A stretch of 36,085 nucleotides of DNA from Gemmatimonadota bacterium. Lineage in GTDB: Bacteria; Gemmatimonadota; Gemmatimonadetes; Longimicrobiales; Gaopeijiaceae. The stretch covers positions 1 through 36,085 of the forward strand of contig JAOTVL010000023.1 in the NCBI GenBank assembly GCA_029863525.1, given 5' to 3'. Made by a program: the position numbers and the translations under genes. The notes beneath the pieces were generated by a model. The model did no database searches. It saw only the letters and a list, made by a program, of their open reading frames with translations, and was not told the DNA's origin. Positions 8,406-16,726 of the stretch are shown here, piece by piece (position 1 is the first letter of the stretch; each line of letters begins with the position of its first letter).

Positions 8406-9729
8406 CGATGCCGTACTCCTTCATCTTTCGCCAAAGCGTCGTGCGGCTCATACCCAGCGCGCGGGCCGCGTCGGTTCTCGTGCCACCGTAGCGGGCGAGT
8501 GCGTTCTCGATCGCGGTCCGCTCGTCTTCGACCGGCTCGGACCTTCGATACCGCTCCGAGCCGTCGCTTTCGGGTCCGTCGGCGCGGCTGTCCCGTACCT
8601 CCTCCGGCAGGTGCTGCGCCTCGATCCGACGGTCGCCCGCGCGAATGTGCGCGCTCTTGAGCGCGGCGAAGAGCTCCCGGACGTTGCCCGGCCACGTATG
8701 GGCTTGAAGCAGCCGCATCGCCATCGGTGAACAGCCCGCATGGGGGCGTCTCCCGACGCGATCGTGGAAGGCCTCGACCAGAAGAGGGATGTCCTCTTTG
8801 CGCGCGCGCAGAGGCGGGAGCTCGATGCGCACCACGTTGAGCCGATAGTACAGGTCGTCGCGGAATCGGCCGGCCTCCATCTCGACCCGAAGGTCCTTGT
8901 TGGTCGCGGCCACGACGCGGACGTCGACGGACACGGGCCGCACCGCACCCACAGGGGTCAGCTCACGCTCCTGAAGGACGCGCAGGAGCCTGTGTTGTAC
9001 GGCGGCCGACACGTCACCGATCTCGTCGAGAAGGATCGTTCCGCCTTGTCCGGCTTCGAAGAGCCCCTTCCGCTGCCGGACCGCCCCGGTGAACGCCCCC
9101 TTCGTATGCCCGAACAGCTCGGACTCGAGAAGCCCCTCGGCGAGCGAGGCGCAGTTGACCGCCACGAACGGGCCACCCGCGCGCTCGGATTGATCGTGGA
9201 TCGCCCTCGCGACGAGTTCCTTGCCCGTGCCGGTCTCGCCGGTGATGAGCACCGTCGCGTCGGTCGGAGCGACCCGTTCCACGATTTCCAGGACGCTGCG
9301 GATCGCCGGCGAGCGGCCGATGATGCCGCCGCGCCGTGCCTCGGTTTCTTTCGAGCGCGTCGGCCTCCGCTCGAGCAGCTCCTCGACGCGCGCGCTCAAG
9401 ACGTCGGGCTCCACCGGCTTCGTGAGGAAGTCGTCTGCCCCGGTGTGGAGCGCGTCGACGGCGGTGTCGACCGTGCCGTATCCGCTGATGATCAGGATCG
9501 GCGTGTCGTGGCCCCACTTTCGTAGCACCTCGACGAGTCCGATCCCGTCCAGGCCCGGCATCCGCAGGTCCAGCAGGATCAGGTCGAACCGCTCCTGCGC
9601 CAGCGTCTCGATCGCCGCCTGTCCGTCGGGTGCCTCGGCCACCTCGTGGCCGTCTTGCCTGAGGAGTGCCGCGGTCGACAGACGGAACGTCCGGTCATCG
9701 TCTACGATCAGGAGCCGCGAGCCGCTCAT
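8398..9729 (-). CDS. sigma-54-dependent response regulator, NtrC family
   Basis: The 443-residue protein has the full three-domain layout. The receiver domain has phospho-acceptor Asp54 in ILLDLRMPG. The AAA+ central domain has Walker A (GETGTGKE, 164-171), the sigma-54 contact motif GAFTGA (211-216) and Walker B (TILLDEIGD, 231-239). A C-terminal Fis-type helix-turn-helix (TRTDAARALGMSRTTLWRKM) ends the protein. It should activate transcription from -24/-12 promoters when phosphorylated by the histidine kinase whose stop overlaps its start by 4 bases (ATGA). Target genes are not known; autoregulation is possible given the sites at 11548-11562 and 11673-11695. Confidence 0.96.
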   Translation of the reverse strand: MSGSRLLIVDDDRTFRLSTAALLRQDGHEVAEAPDGQAAIETLAQERFDLILLDLRMPGLDGIGLVEVLRKWGHDTPILIISGYGTVDTAVDALHTGADDFLTKPVEPDVLSARVEELLERRPTRSKETEARRGGIIGRSPAIRSVLEIVERVAPTDATVLITGETGTGKELVARAIHDQSERAGGPFVAVNCASLAEGLLESELFGHTKGAFTGAVRQRKGLFEAGQGGTILLDEIGDVSAAVQHRLLRVLQERELTPVGAVRPVSVDVRVVAATNKDLRVEMEAGRFRDDLYYRLNVVRIELPPLRARKEDIPLLVEAFHDRVGRRPHAGCSPMAMRLLQAHTWPGNVRELFAALKSAHIRAGDRRIEAQHLPEEVRDSRADGPESDGSERYRRSEPVEDERTAIENALARYGGTRTDAARALGMSRTTLWRKMKEYGIDG

Positions 9730-11486
9730 GCCGATGCCTCCGCGCGGACCGCGGAGCGTTGAGGCACTTCCACGGTCAGTCGCGCGCCGGAGCGGTCCGA
9801 CCGATTCGCCGCGGCGATGCGTCCGCCGTGCGTGCGCACGATCCCGGCCGCGGTGAAAAGGCCGAGGCCGACCCCCTGAACGTCGGCCTTCGTCGTGAAG
9901 AAAGGATCGAAGAGCTGGGGGAGTGCCTCGTCGGTGATTCCGGGACCGGAATCGACCACGTCGATGCGGACGTTGCCGGCAGTGGATGTTACGCGGACAT
10001 CGATCACACCCCGATCGCCCATCGCGTCCTGAGCATTCTGGAAGAGGTTGAGCAGGACCTGCTTGAGCGAGTCACCCGGGATCTCGGCCGGAGCCGAGTC
10101 AGGAGCATCGACGTTGATCACGATGTCGCGGTCTCCCAGCCCGACGCGCGCGACCGACGCGACATCGCGAACGATGCGAGCGGCGTCACAGTCGCCCTCT
10201 TCGCCGCGGGGCCGATGGAGGTCCAGCATTTGCTCGGCGAGCTCATGCATGCGGAGCAGCTCATCGATCGCGAGGTCGGCGAGCTCGCTCGCCTCCTCGT
10301 CGCCCTGTACGCGTCTGCGCAGAACCTCCAGGCAGTTACGGACGCTCGCGACCGGGTTGCGGATCTCGTGCGCGAGCTGTGCCAGCAACCGTGACGCGGC
10401 GGAAAGCCTGTCACGCTGCACCAATTCGGCCTGAAGCACGCCGAGCCGCTCCTGCCGGTCTTCGAGCTCGCGGTTCGCGTGGGCAAGCTCTTCGATCCGT
10501 ACCTCCAAGGCGTCGCGCATGACCTCGAACGCCTCGGCGACCTGATCGACCTCCGCGACGACCGACCGCTCGACAGGCGCGTTGAAATCGCCCTGGCTGA
10601 TGCGTGCCGCGGCACCCGCGACCGACCCGACCGGCCGCGCGAGGCGGGTCGCGAACCAGACGCCGACCGCGAGCGCCAGGACCAGCGCCAGGCCGAAGAC
10701 GCCGGCACCGACCGCGCGCAACGTCGGCACCACCGCCAGCTCTTCGCTCAGCGCGCGAACGAACGTGACGCGCGCGCCACCCGGAAGGTGAGCGCTGGTG
10801 AGCAGGTAGCGCTCCCCCTCGAGCGCGAACTCCCGCACCTCGTCGCTGACCGGCTGCCGGGCGAGAAGCCCGAACAGGCCCATGGCCGGCTCCGCTCGTC
10901 CCGTATACGCCGCGAGATCCTCGTCGGGGGCCATGAGCAACACATCGGAGCGGGTCAGCACCGAGAGTCGGGCGGCCTCGTCGCTCGTCATCGGCACCCA
11001 CACGCCGACCGCCCCGCGCCAGGCACCGTCTTCGTCCACCGGAGCGATGGCGACGGTCCCCAGCTCGTCACCCGACTCCATGACCATGACCGGCGCGACA
11101 CCGGCACGCGTCGAGTCCACGATGTCCTGGTGAATCTCGGGGCCCATCCACGGCCCGCCGTCGGCACCGATCACGACCGCGGACTCGCCCGGAAAGGCTC
11201 CCGCGATCTGTTCCGCCCGAAGCATGGCCGCCGCCGGATCGCCCGCTATCAGCGCCGCGACGAGCACCGGGTCGAGCGCCATCTCACGGGCGTGCATCAT
11301 CCGTGCGCCCGCCTGGTTCTGCCACCGATCGCGCAGCACGAGCGGCGCCGTGCTCAGGTCGTCGCGCACACCCTGCTCCAGGGCGCCGACCAATCGTCGG
11401 TCCAGGAGCAGCCCCGCCGGCACGAGGCCGAGCAGCAGCACCAGCAGGACGAGCCCCATGAGGGAGCTCTTCAGCGACACCTTCAT
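9726..11486 (-). CDS. membrane sensor histidine kinase
   Basis: The 586-residue kinase has a transmembrane helix at about 8-29, a periplasmic sensor region of about 225 residues, a second helix at about 256-279, a HAMP domain following it, a coiled-coil linker, and the catalytic core. The phospho-acceptor is His373 in LAHEIRNPVASVRN; the N, G1, F and G2 boxes are NLFQNAQDAM, DSGPGI, FDPFFTTK and GVGLGL. It is the cognate partner of the downstream NtrC-type regulator, with overlapping stop and start codons. The sensor region has no Cys or haem motif and its signal is unknown. The nearby cytochrome operon makes a respiratory or redox signal conceivable, but nothing shows this. Confidence 0.95.
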   Translation of the reverse strand: MKVSLKSSLMGLVLLVLLLGLVPAGLLLDRRLVGALEQGVRDDLSTAPLVLRDRWQNQAGARMMHAREMALDPVLVAALIAGDPAAAMLRAEQIAGAFPGESAVVIGADGGPWMGPEIHQDIVDSTRAGVAPVMVMESGDELGTVAIAPVDEDGAWRGAVGVWVPMTSDEAARLSVLTRSDVLLMAPDEDLAAYTGRAEPAMGLFGLLARQPVSDEVREFALEGERYLLTSAHLPGGARVTFVRALSEELAVVPTLRAVGAGVFGLALVLALAVGVWFATRLARPVGSVAGAAARISQGDFNAPVERSVVAEVDQVAEAFEVMRDALEVRIEELAHANRELEDRQERLGVLQAELVQRDRLSAASRLLAQLAHEIRNPVASVRNCLEVLRRRVQGDEEASELADLAIDELLRMHELAEQMLDLHRPRGEEGDCDAARIVRDVASVARVGLGDRDIVINVDAPDSAPAEIPGDSLKQVLLNLFQNAQDAMGDRGVIDVRVTSTAGNVRIDVVDSGPGITDEALPQLFDPFFTTKADVQGVGLGLFTAAGIVRTHGGRIAAANRSDRSGARLTVEVPQRSAVRAEASA

Positions 11487-11547
11487 CCGATCTCCGGACT
11501 CACGACGGTTCTATGGCGCCGGATCGACGCCGCGCGCACCTCCATAG

Positions 11548-11562
11548 TGCAGGATGCGGACC
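11548..11562 (-). promoter_or_regulatory. candidate sigma-54 (-24/-12) promoter for the kinase-regulator operon
   Basis: Read on the minus strand, GG and GC are separated by exactly 10 bases in CGGTCCGCATCCTGCA, matching the invariant pair and the CTGCA side of the TGGCACG-N4-TTGCA consensus. It lies about 62 bases before the kinase start. GG-N10-GC is frequent by chance in GC-rich DNA. The call rests on position and on the upstream palindrome. Confidence 0.3.
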
Positions 11563-11672
11563 GCGCGGCCCAATCCCCGCGTCTCAGGCGATCGTCGCGC
11601 GCCACGCCCTCTGAGCTGTCAAAAGGACAGGAGCGTCAGAGCCCGCACACGTTCCATCAGACCCTCGCCGAC

Positions 11673-11695
11673 GTTTCATGGGTGTTTCATGAAAC
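11673..11695. promoter_or_regulatory. palindromic operator or upstream activating site
   Basis: GTTTCATGAAAC at 11684-11695 is a perfect 12-base palindrome, and its left arm GTTTCATG also occurs at 11673-11680, an 11-base spacing (one helical turn). The pair lies about 110-125 bases upstream of the candidate sigma-54 promoter, a usual distance for an NtrC-type activator site. It is unusually AT-rich for this DNA. It also lies just beyond the 3' end of the acyl-CoA dehydrogenase gene. Confidence 0.4.
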
Positions 11696-11712
11696 CGCCG
11701 CCGGGGCCCCGC

Positions 11713-12897
11713 TCAAAAGGCGTTCAGGCCGGTGAGCGTCTGACCCAGGATGAGGCTGTGGATGTCGTGCGTGCCCTCGTACGTATACACCGACTCGAGA
11801 TTGGCCATGTGCCTCATCGAGTGGTACTCGACGAGGATGCCGTTGCCGCCCAGGAGACGTCGCGCTTCCCGGGCGATGTCCGTGGCCATGTCGCAGTTGG
11901 CGCGCTTGGCGAGTGAAACCTGCTGGGCGGTCATCGTGCCCTCGTCCTTCATGCGGCCCAGGCGATACGTGACGAGCTGACCCTGCGTGATGCTCGTGAG
12001 CATGTCGGCAAGGCGTACCTGCTGGATCTGCTTGCCCCCGATCGGCTCGTCGAACATGACTCGCTCCTTCGAATAGGAGAGGGCTTCGTGGAAGCACGCC
12101 ATCGCCGCGCCGACGGCGCCCCACGCGATGCCGTAGCGTGCCTGCGTCAGGCACATGAGCGGGTGCTTCAGTCCGCCGGTGCTGCCGGGCATCATCGCGC
12201 CTTCCGGCACATCGACATCCTCGAGCACCAACTCCGACGTATCGGACGCCAGGAGCGAGAGCTTGCCCTTCTGATCCTTGGCGCTGAACCCGGGCGTGTC
12301 GGTCGGTACCACGAAGCCGCGGATGCCCTTCACGTCACCGAGCTCACCGGTCTGGGCCCAGACGACCGCGACGTCGGCCATGGAGCCGTTGGTGATCCAC
12401 ATCTTGGCGCCGTTCAGGCGCCAGCCATCGGCGGTCTTCTCCGCACGGGTGATCATGCCCGCCGGGTTCGAGCCGTAGTCGGGTTCCGTCAGACCGAAGC
12501 AGCCGATCGCCTCGCCCGTCGCGAGCTTCGGTAGCCACTCCTTCCGCTGCTCTTCGCTGCCGAAGGCGAAGATCGGATACATGACGAGCGCACCTTGAAC
12601 CGACACGAACGAGCGGATGCCGGAATCGCCGCGCTCCAACTCCTGCATGATGAGCCCGTACGAGACGTTGTTGAGGCCGGCGCACCCGTACTCTTCCGGG
12701 AGATTCGCACCGAGGACGCCGAGCTCGCCGAGCTCCGGGATCAACTCCGTCGGGAATTTCCGCTGGATGTAGGCTTGGCCGATGACCGGCATGAGCCGGT
12801 CCTCGACCCAGCTGCGAATGGTGTCGCGAACCATCCGCTCCTCTTCGGAGAAGAGCGCGTCGAGGTTGTAGAAATCGATGCCTTCGAAGCGGGCCAT
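11713..12897 (-). CDS. gcdH: glutaryl-CoA dehydrogenase-type acyl-CoA dehydrogenase
   Basis: This full-length (394-residue) flavoenzyme has the acyl-CoA dehydrogenase signatures (GCFGLTEPDYGSNP, WITNGSMADVAVVWA) and a C-terminal YEGTHDIHSLILG motif. The Glu in that motif (Glu374) matches the catalytic base of glutaryl-CoA dehydrogenase and distinguishes this subfamily from most acyl-CoA dehydrogenases. The expected reaction is oxidation and decarboxylation of glutaryl-CoA to crotonyl-CoA in lysine, tryptophan or aromatic-compound breakdown, with electrons passed to ETF. No other gene of that pathway is adjacent. The start codon is supported by homology to the usual N-terminus (DFYNLDALFSEEERMVRDTIR). 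Confidence 0.92.
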   Translation of the reverse strand: MARFEGIDFYNLDALFSEEERMVRDTIRSWVEDRLMPVIGQAYIQRKFPTELIPELGELGVLGANLPEEYGCAGLNNVSYGLIMQELERGDSGIRSFVSVQGALVMYPIFAFGSEEQRKEWLPKLATGEAIGCFGLTEPDYGSNPAGMITRAEKTADGWRLNGAKMWITNGSMADVAVVWAQTGELGDVKGIRGFVVPTDTPGFSAKDQKGKLSLLASDTSELVLEDVDVPEGAMMPGSTGGLKHPLMCLTQARYGIAWGAVGAAMACFHEALSYSKERVMFDEPIGGKQIQQVRLADMLTSITQGQLVTYRLGRMKDEGTMTAQQVSLAKRANCDMATDIAREARRLLGGNGILVEYHSMRHMANLESVYTYEGTHDIHSLILGQTLTGLNAF

Positions 12898-12967
12898 CGT
12901 CGTCGTCCATTGTCGTTGGAAGGGGGCGTCCGAAGCGCGGTCAACGTGGGCTTCGAAGCGCCGAAAT

Positions 12968-13387
12968 CTACTCTAGGTCGTCGGGATCGGGAGAGGTCGA
13001 CCCCGGATCGGAGGAGGCGGAGCCGGGATCGGACGTGGTGGGCGGCACGGCCTCGACGGCGCGCGCGTTCGTGAAGCGCATCCCACCGTAGACGAGCTCC
13101 CGAGCCACCTTCGAGCCGATCCACATGCCGGCGACCACCGTGGCGGTCCATCCGCCGATGACCAGGTCGCTCGGCTTGATGACGAGCCACACGTACGCCG
13201 CGAGCACCAGTCCGAAGGCGACCCCTCCGAGCCATCCCCACCACGAGGCCCTGGCTCGGGCTCGACGGCGACACCCGTCGCACCAGAGGAGCCGATCGAG
13301 CATCATCTGATCGTACACCTCGAGGCACCGGACGCACGTTACCTCGTCCGGATACCGGTCCCGCCACGACACCCGCGCGCGATCCAT
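12968..13387 (-). CDS. small zinc-ribbon membrane protein, function unknown
   Basis: The 139-residue product has two Cys pairs, CVRC and CDGC, 16 residues apart near the N-terminus, as in a zinc ribbon. Two hydrophobic segments follow (WLGGVAFGLVLAAYVWLVI and VIGGWTATVVAGMWIG), then an acidic Ser/Pro-rich tail with two copies of a SDPGS-type repeat. I do not recognise a named family. It follows the isocitrate dehydrogenase gene by 9 bases on the same strand and is probably cotranscribed with it. Confidence 0.7.
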   Translation of the reverse strand: MDRARVSWRDRYPDEVTCVRCLEVYDQMMLDRLLWCDGCRRRARARASWWGWLGGVAFGLVLAAYVWLVIKPSDLVIGGWTATVVAGMWIGSKVARELVYGGMRFTNARAVEAVPPTTSDPGSASSDPGSTSPDPDDLE

Positions 13388-13396
13388 CGCGACCCG

Positions 13397-14410
13397 CTAC
13401 GCGAGCGCCCGGATCAGCGCTTGGGTGAACTGCTTGGTCGTCGCGCCTCCACCCATGTCGACGGTGCGCGCCTCGCCCGCCTCGACCACCGTCTGCACGG
13501 CCGCCCGGATCCGGTCGGCTGTCTCGTCCTGTTTCAGGTGATCGAGCATCAGGCACGCCGACAAAAGAAGGCCGGTCGGGTTGGCGATGCCCTTCCCCGC
13601 GATGTCGGGTGCCGATCCGTGCACGGCCTCGAACATGGCGGCGTCATGGCCGATGTTGCCGGCCGGCGCGAAACCGAGCCCGCCGACCAGGCCGGCCATG
13701 AGATCCGAGAGGATGTCACCGAACATGTTCTCCATGACGAGGACGTCGAACCTGTACGGGTCGAGCACCAATTGCATGGCGGTCGCGTCGATGATGCGAT
13801 CCTCCCACTCGATGTCCGGGAACTCCTCGGCGACCTCGCGGCCGACATCGAGGAAGAGGCCCTGGGTGTACTTCAGGATGTTCGCCTTGTGCGCGAGCGT
13901 GACCTTCTTGCGGTTGTTGTCGCGAGCGTACTCGAAGGCGTATCGGACCACGCGCTCGGCGCCGAACCGCGTGATGATCATGACCGATTCCGCGGCCGCG
14001 CGCGGGTCACCGTGCATGCCGATGTAATGCTCGACACCGACGTACAAACCCTCGGTATTCTCCCGGATGAGCACGAGGTCGATGTCCTCGTAACGCCCAC
14101 CCGGAACGATCGTCCGCACCGGCCGGACATTGGCGAACAGGTCGAACGCCTTCCTCAGCTCCACGTTGATCGAGCGAAAACCGGATCCGGAAGGCGTCGT
14201 CAGCGGCCCTTTGAGCAGAATCCGGTTCTTCTCGGCGGAGGCCATCGTCGCCTGTGGGAGCGGATTGCGGAGCTCCTGGAGGGCGATGAGCCCCGCCAAC
14301 TGCATGTCGTACTCGAGCTCGGCGCCGGCTGCATTCAAAACGTCGAGGGTGGCGTCCGTTACCTCGGGTCCGATCCCGTCTCCTGGGATCACGGTGATGG
14401 TCTGGGCCAT
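13397..14410 (-). CDS. icd: NAD-type isocitrate dehydrogenase (isocitrate/isopropylmalate dehydrogenase family)
   Basis: The 337-residue protein carries the family hallmarks: IPGDGIGPEV at the N-terminus, SINVELRKAFDLFANVRP, the ENTEGLY loop, HKANILK with the catalytic Lys, and EAVHGSAPDIAGKGIANPTG. The Asp-Ile after the GSAP turn is the pattern of NAD-dependent members, whereas NADP enzymes carry Lys-Tyr there. Length and sequence are closest to the short NAD-dependent isocitrate dehydrogenases related to mitochondrial IDH3. Homoisocitrate or isopropylmalate dehydrogenase cannot be fully excluded, but no leucine or lysine biosynthesis gene is adjacent. The expected role is the TCA cycle step from isocitrate to 2-oxoglutarate. 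No clear Shine-Dalgarno precedes the ATG. Confidence 0.88.
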   Translation of the reverse strand: MAQTITVIPGDGIGPEVTDATLDVLNAAGAELEYDMQLAGLIALQELRNPLPQATMASAEKNRILLKGPLTTPSGSGFRSINVELRKAFDLFANVRPVRTIVPGGRYEDIDLVLIRENTEGLYVGVEHYIGMHGDPRAAAESVMIITRFGAERVVRYAFEYARDNNRKKVTLAHKANILKYTQGLFLDVGREVAEEFPDIEWEDRIIDATAMQLVLDPYRFDVLVMENMFGDILSDLMAGLVGGLGFAPAGNIGHDAAMFEAVHGSAPDIAGKGIANPTGLLLSACLMLDHLKQDETADRIRAAVQTVVEAGEARTVDMGGGATTKQFTQALIRALA

Positions 14411-14446
14411 GAACTCTGACTGATGAAGTAGGAGGGTCCGGCCCGA

Positions 14447-14977
14447 TCAGCGCCGGATGAATCGCTCGTTGTACTCGTGCTCGGTGTGCGCCTCGCCCCA
14501 CTCGACGAGATCCTCGAGCAGGGTCATCTGCTGGGTTCCGTCCCGCCGCGCCTTACCCGCGATGTTCAGCGAGCGCCTCCAGAGAATGTCGGGCAACTCA
14601 TCTCGTGCCAAGAGCGCCGTCGCCACCTGCGCACTCCCCACGCGCGTGTTCACGCGTACGGCCGCGAGTCCAGGATAGTCTTCGAACAATCGCCGCGTCT
14701 CTTCCGTGAAAAGGAAGATATAGGGACCGACCATCGCCCAAAGCCTTCCACCCCTGCGAAGCTGTTGAGCGGACTGCTCGACCGTGATGACCGCCACATT
14801 CCCCACGACTTCCGCGTCGAGTCCAGACGCGTATTCGTAGTAGCTCTCGACCTCTTCGGTGGTCGGTAGCGGAAGATCCTCGGCGGGCGGCTGGCACGCC
14901 GCGAACGCCGCGCATGATAGCAGCAACGCCGCGGTCCGGAGCCCGGGTCCGAGCCACCTCGAAGGGTGTGAGATCAT
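14447..14977 (-). CDS. lipoprotein of unknown function
   Basis: The 176-residue product begins with a lipoprotein signal ending AAFAAC (lipid Cys at about residue 28), followed by a mature domain with no motif I recognise. Its ATG overlaps the stop of the preceding lipoprotein gene by 4 bases (ATGA), so the two are probably coupled and may act together in the envelope. Position suggests a three-gene operon, msrB followed by two lipoproteins. Confidence 0.7.
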   Translation of the reverse strand: MISHPSRWLGPGLRTAALLLSCAAFAACQPPAEDLPLPTTEEVESYYEYASGLDAEVVGNVAVITVEQSAQQLRRGGRLWAMVGPYIFLFTEETRRLFEDYPGLAAVRVNTRVGSAQVATALLARDELPDILWRRSLNIAGKARRDGTQQMTLLEDLVEWGEAHTEHEYNERFIRR

Positions 14978-15603
14978 CGGGGCAGTGCCTGTTGCTGCTC
15001 GGCGTACCAGAGAATCGTGCGCGCCATTCGCTCGGCCGCCGAGGCGAGTCCCCGGGGGTCGCCGCGTGGAAAGTCGTCACCCTCCTCCACCCCGTACCAC
15101 ATGACGCGGCCGTCCCGGGGCTCGATGAGCGTCGCGACGAGCCGCACCCTCGGCGTGCTCCCCTCGATCTGGGCGTTCGCCTCGAAGGACGCCCGGATCG
15201 GAAGGAGGACGGCCTCGGCGTTGACCAGGGCAGACATGCGCCGGAGCTGGCCGTAGAGCGGATCGCCCACACGATCGACCTCCGCCTGAAGAAACAGGCT
15301 GACGGGCAGCCCCCGTGTGCTGGTCTGCATCGCCGGGGAGCGCTCGAGGATCTCCAGGATCTCCGGCTCGAGCACCCAGTCGACTTCGTCGCTCCGCCCC
15401 GTGAGCGCGAACGCGAGCTCGGCGGACGGATCGCCCTCGACCCCGGCCACGATCTGCACCGGGAGGACGATCACCCGCCGCCCTCTGAGGTCCGGGGTGA
15501 TCCCTCTGTTCTGTCCGGGTTGGGGCACGGGTTCCGAGCCCCGACCACAAGCGCCGAGGATCGCGACCAGCACGAGCGCGGACCGCGCGTGACGACGGCT
15601 CAC
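14974..15603 (-). CDS. lipoprotein, possibly CsgG/LpoB-like fold
   Basis: I place the start at GTG 15603, which overlaps the msrB stop (GTGA). It gives a lipoprotein signal (VSRRHARSALVLVAILGAC) of which the frame upstream is only a shadow of msrB. The 209-residue product has an alternating strand-helix pattern: GRRVIVLPVQIV, then AEAVLLPIRASFEANAQI and RVRLVATLIEPRDGRVMWYG. This resembles the nucleotide-fold-like domains of CsgG, LpoB and the TolB N-terminus. The assignment rests on pattern only. A role in the envelope is likely. Confidence 0.6.
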   Translation of the reverse strand: MSRRHARSALVLVAILGACGRGSEPVPQPGQNRGITPDLRGRRVIVLPVQIVAGVEGDPSAELAFALTGRSDEVDWVLEPEILEILERSPAMQTSTRGLPVSLFLQAEVDRVGDPLYGQLRRMSALVNAEAVLLPIRASFEANAQIEGSTPRVRLVATLIEPRDGRVMWYGVEEGDDFPRGDPRGLASAAERMARTILWYAEQQQALPR

Positions 15604-16013
15604 GACTCCTGCTCGCCCTCGTTCGGGTCGAGCTCCAACGCGGCCGAGTTGATGCAGTAGCGCAGACCCGTCGGGTCCGGGCCGTCCGGAAAGACGTGGC
15701 CGAGGTGACCGTCGCACGCGGCGCACAGCACTTCGGTTCTCTTCATGAAGAGCTTTCGGTCGATCTCCTCTCTGACGTTGGCCTCCTCGACGACGTCGTA
15801 GAACGACGGCCAGCCGGTGCCCGAGTCGTACTTGGTGTCCGACGAGAACAGGGGCGTTCCACAACCCCGACACCGGTACACGCCCGGCGTCTTCTCGTCA
15901 TGGTAGCGACCGGTGAACGCCCGTTCGGTGCCCTTCTTCCTGAGAACGTGGTACTCCTCGTCCGACAACAGCGAGCGCCACTCTTGCTCCGATTTTTCGA
16001 CTCGTTCGCTCAT
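15600..16013 (-). CDS. msrB: peptide-methionine (R)-S-oxide reductase
   Basis: The ATG at 16013 is preceded by GGAGG at 5-6 bases, giving a 137-residue protein of the normal MsrB length. It has both zinc-binding CXXC pairs (CRGC and CAAC), the family motifs KYDSGTGWPSF and GHLGHVFPDGP, and the catalytic Cys in RYCINSAAL near the C-terminus. It reduces the R epimer of methionine sulfoxide in proteins using thioredoxin. There is no signal peptide, so it is cytoplasmic. It is the first gene of a coupled operon with two lipoproteins and diverges from the cupin gene across about 250 bases. Confidence 0.96.
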   Translation of the reverse strand: MSERVEKSEQEWRSLLSDEEYHVLRKKGTERAFTGRYHDEKTPGVYRCRGCGTPLFSSDTKYDSGTGWPSFYDVVEEANVREEIDRKLFMKRTEVLCAACDGHLGHVFPDGPDPTGLRYCINSAALELDPNEGEQES

Positions 16014-16260
16014 TCGTTCCTCCGCGCAATCCATGGGCAGCCGGCCGCGACGCGGCGCGGGTGCCCAGCCGGACGACATCGAACCCCGAGCGCACCGTCG
16101 GGATCCCGAATCCGAGTTGCGGTCGACTTTGCAGAATCCGGAAGTGCCACGACCCCATTGACATCCAGGGTCGGGTGCCGCCCTTTGGCCGGTCCTCCGA
16201 GCACCGCCACGTACCCGAACCGTACGCCGCGACATCGCCGTCACGGCACCGAGCCCCGAT

Positions 16261-16644
16261 ATGAGCGACCCCCTGGTCCGTCACGAAAAGTGGGACGAAA
16301 TCACACGCGAAGACGTCACCAGCGACATCGCGCGCCGCTTGTTCACGGGCGATCGCATGATGCTCGCCCAGGTCTACTTGGAGAAGGGAGCGATCGTCCC
16401 GAAGCACCATCACGAGAACGAACAGCTCACGTGGATCGTCGAGGGCGCGCTCCGGTTCTGGATCGGCAACGAGGGCGAAGAAGGGTACGAGGAGCGCGTC
16501 GTCTCCGCCGGCGAAGTCATGTACATCCCCTCGAACGTGCCTCACAAGGCCGAGGCGTTGGAAGACACCTTCGACGTCGACGTCTTCAGCCCGCCTCGTC
16601 AGGACTGGCTGGACGGCACCGACTCGTACTTCCACGACCGCTGA
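16261..16644 (+). CDS. small cupin-domain protein
   Basis: The 127-residue protein is a single cupin barrel. Motif 1 is G43 through the His cluster 49-51 (KHHHENEQLTWIVEG) and motif 2 is centred on the PHKAEA His. The metal ligands are therefore present. Cupins of this size include dioxygenases, isomerases and binding proteins, and the substrate cannot be told. It precedes an SDR and a branched-chain aminotransferase on the same strand. No clear Shine-Dalgarno precedes the ATG. Confidence 0.85.
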   Translation: MSDPLVRHEKWDEITREDVTSDIARRLFTGDRMMLAQVYLEKGAIVPKHHHENEQLTWIVEGALRFWIGNEGEEGYEERVVSAGEVMYIPSNVPHKAEALEDTFDVDVFSPPRQDWLDGTDSYFHDR

Positions 16645-16726
16645 GTCGACGCCGGCCGCGCCCGACTTCCCGAGCGGCGGTTCGCTTCTCGTCTCGTTGG
16701 GCCCCCGCCGCACACCCGGACACAAC

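Noticed and set aside
12968-13387. Possible selenocysteine or haem site in the zinc-ribbon membrane protein
   Set aside because: Its Cys pairs are CXXC without His and there is no in-frame TGA; zinc binding explains them.
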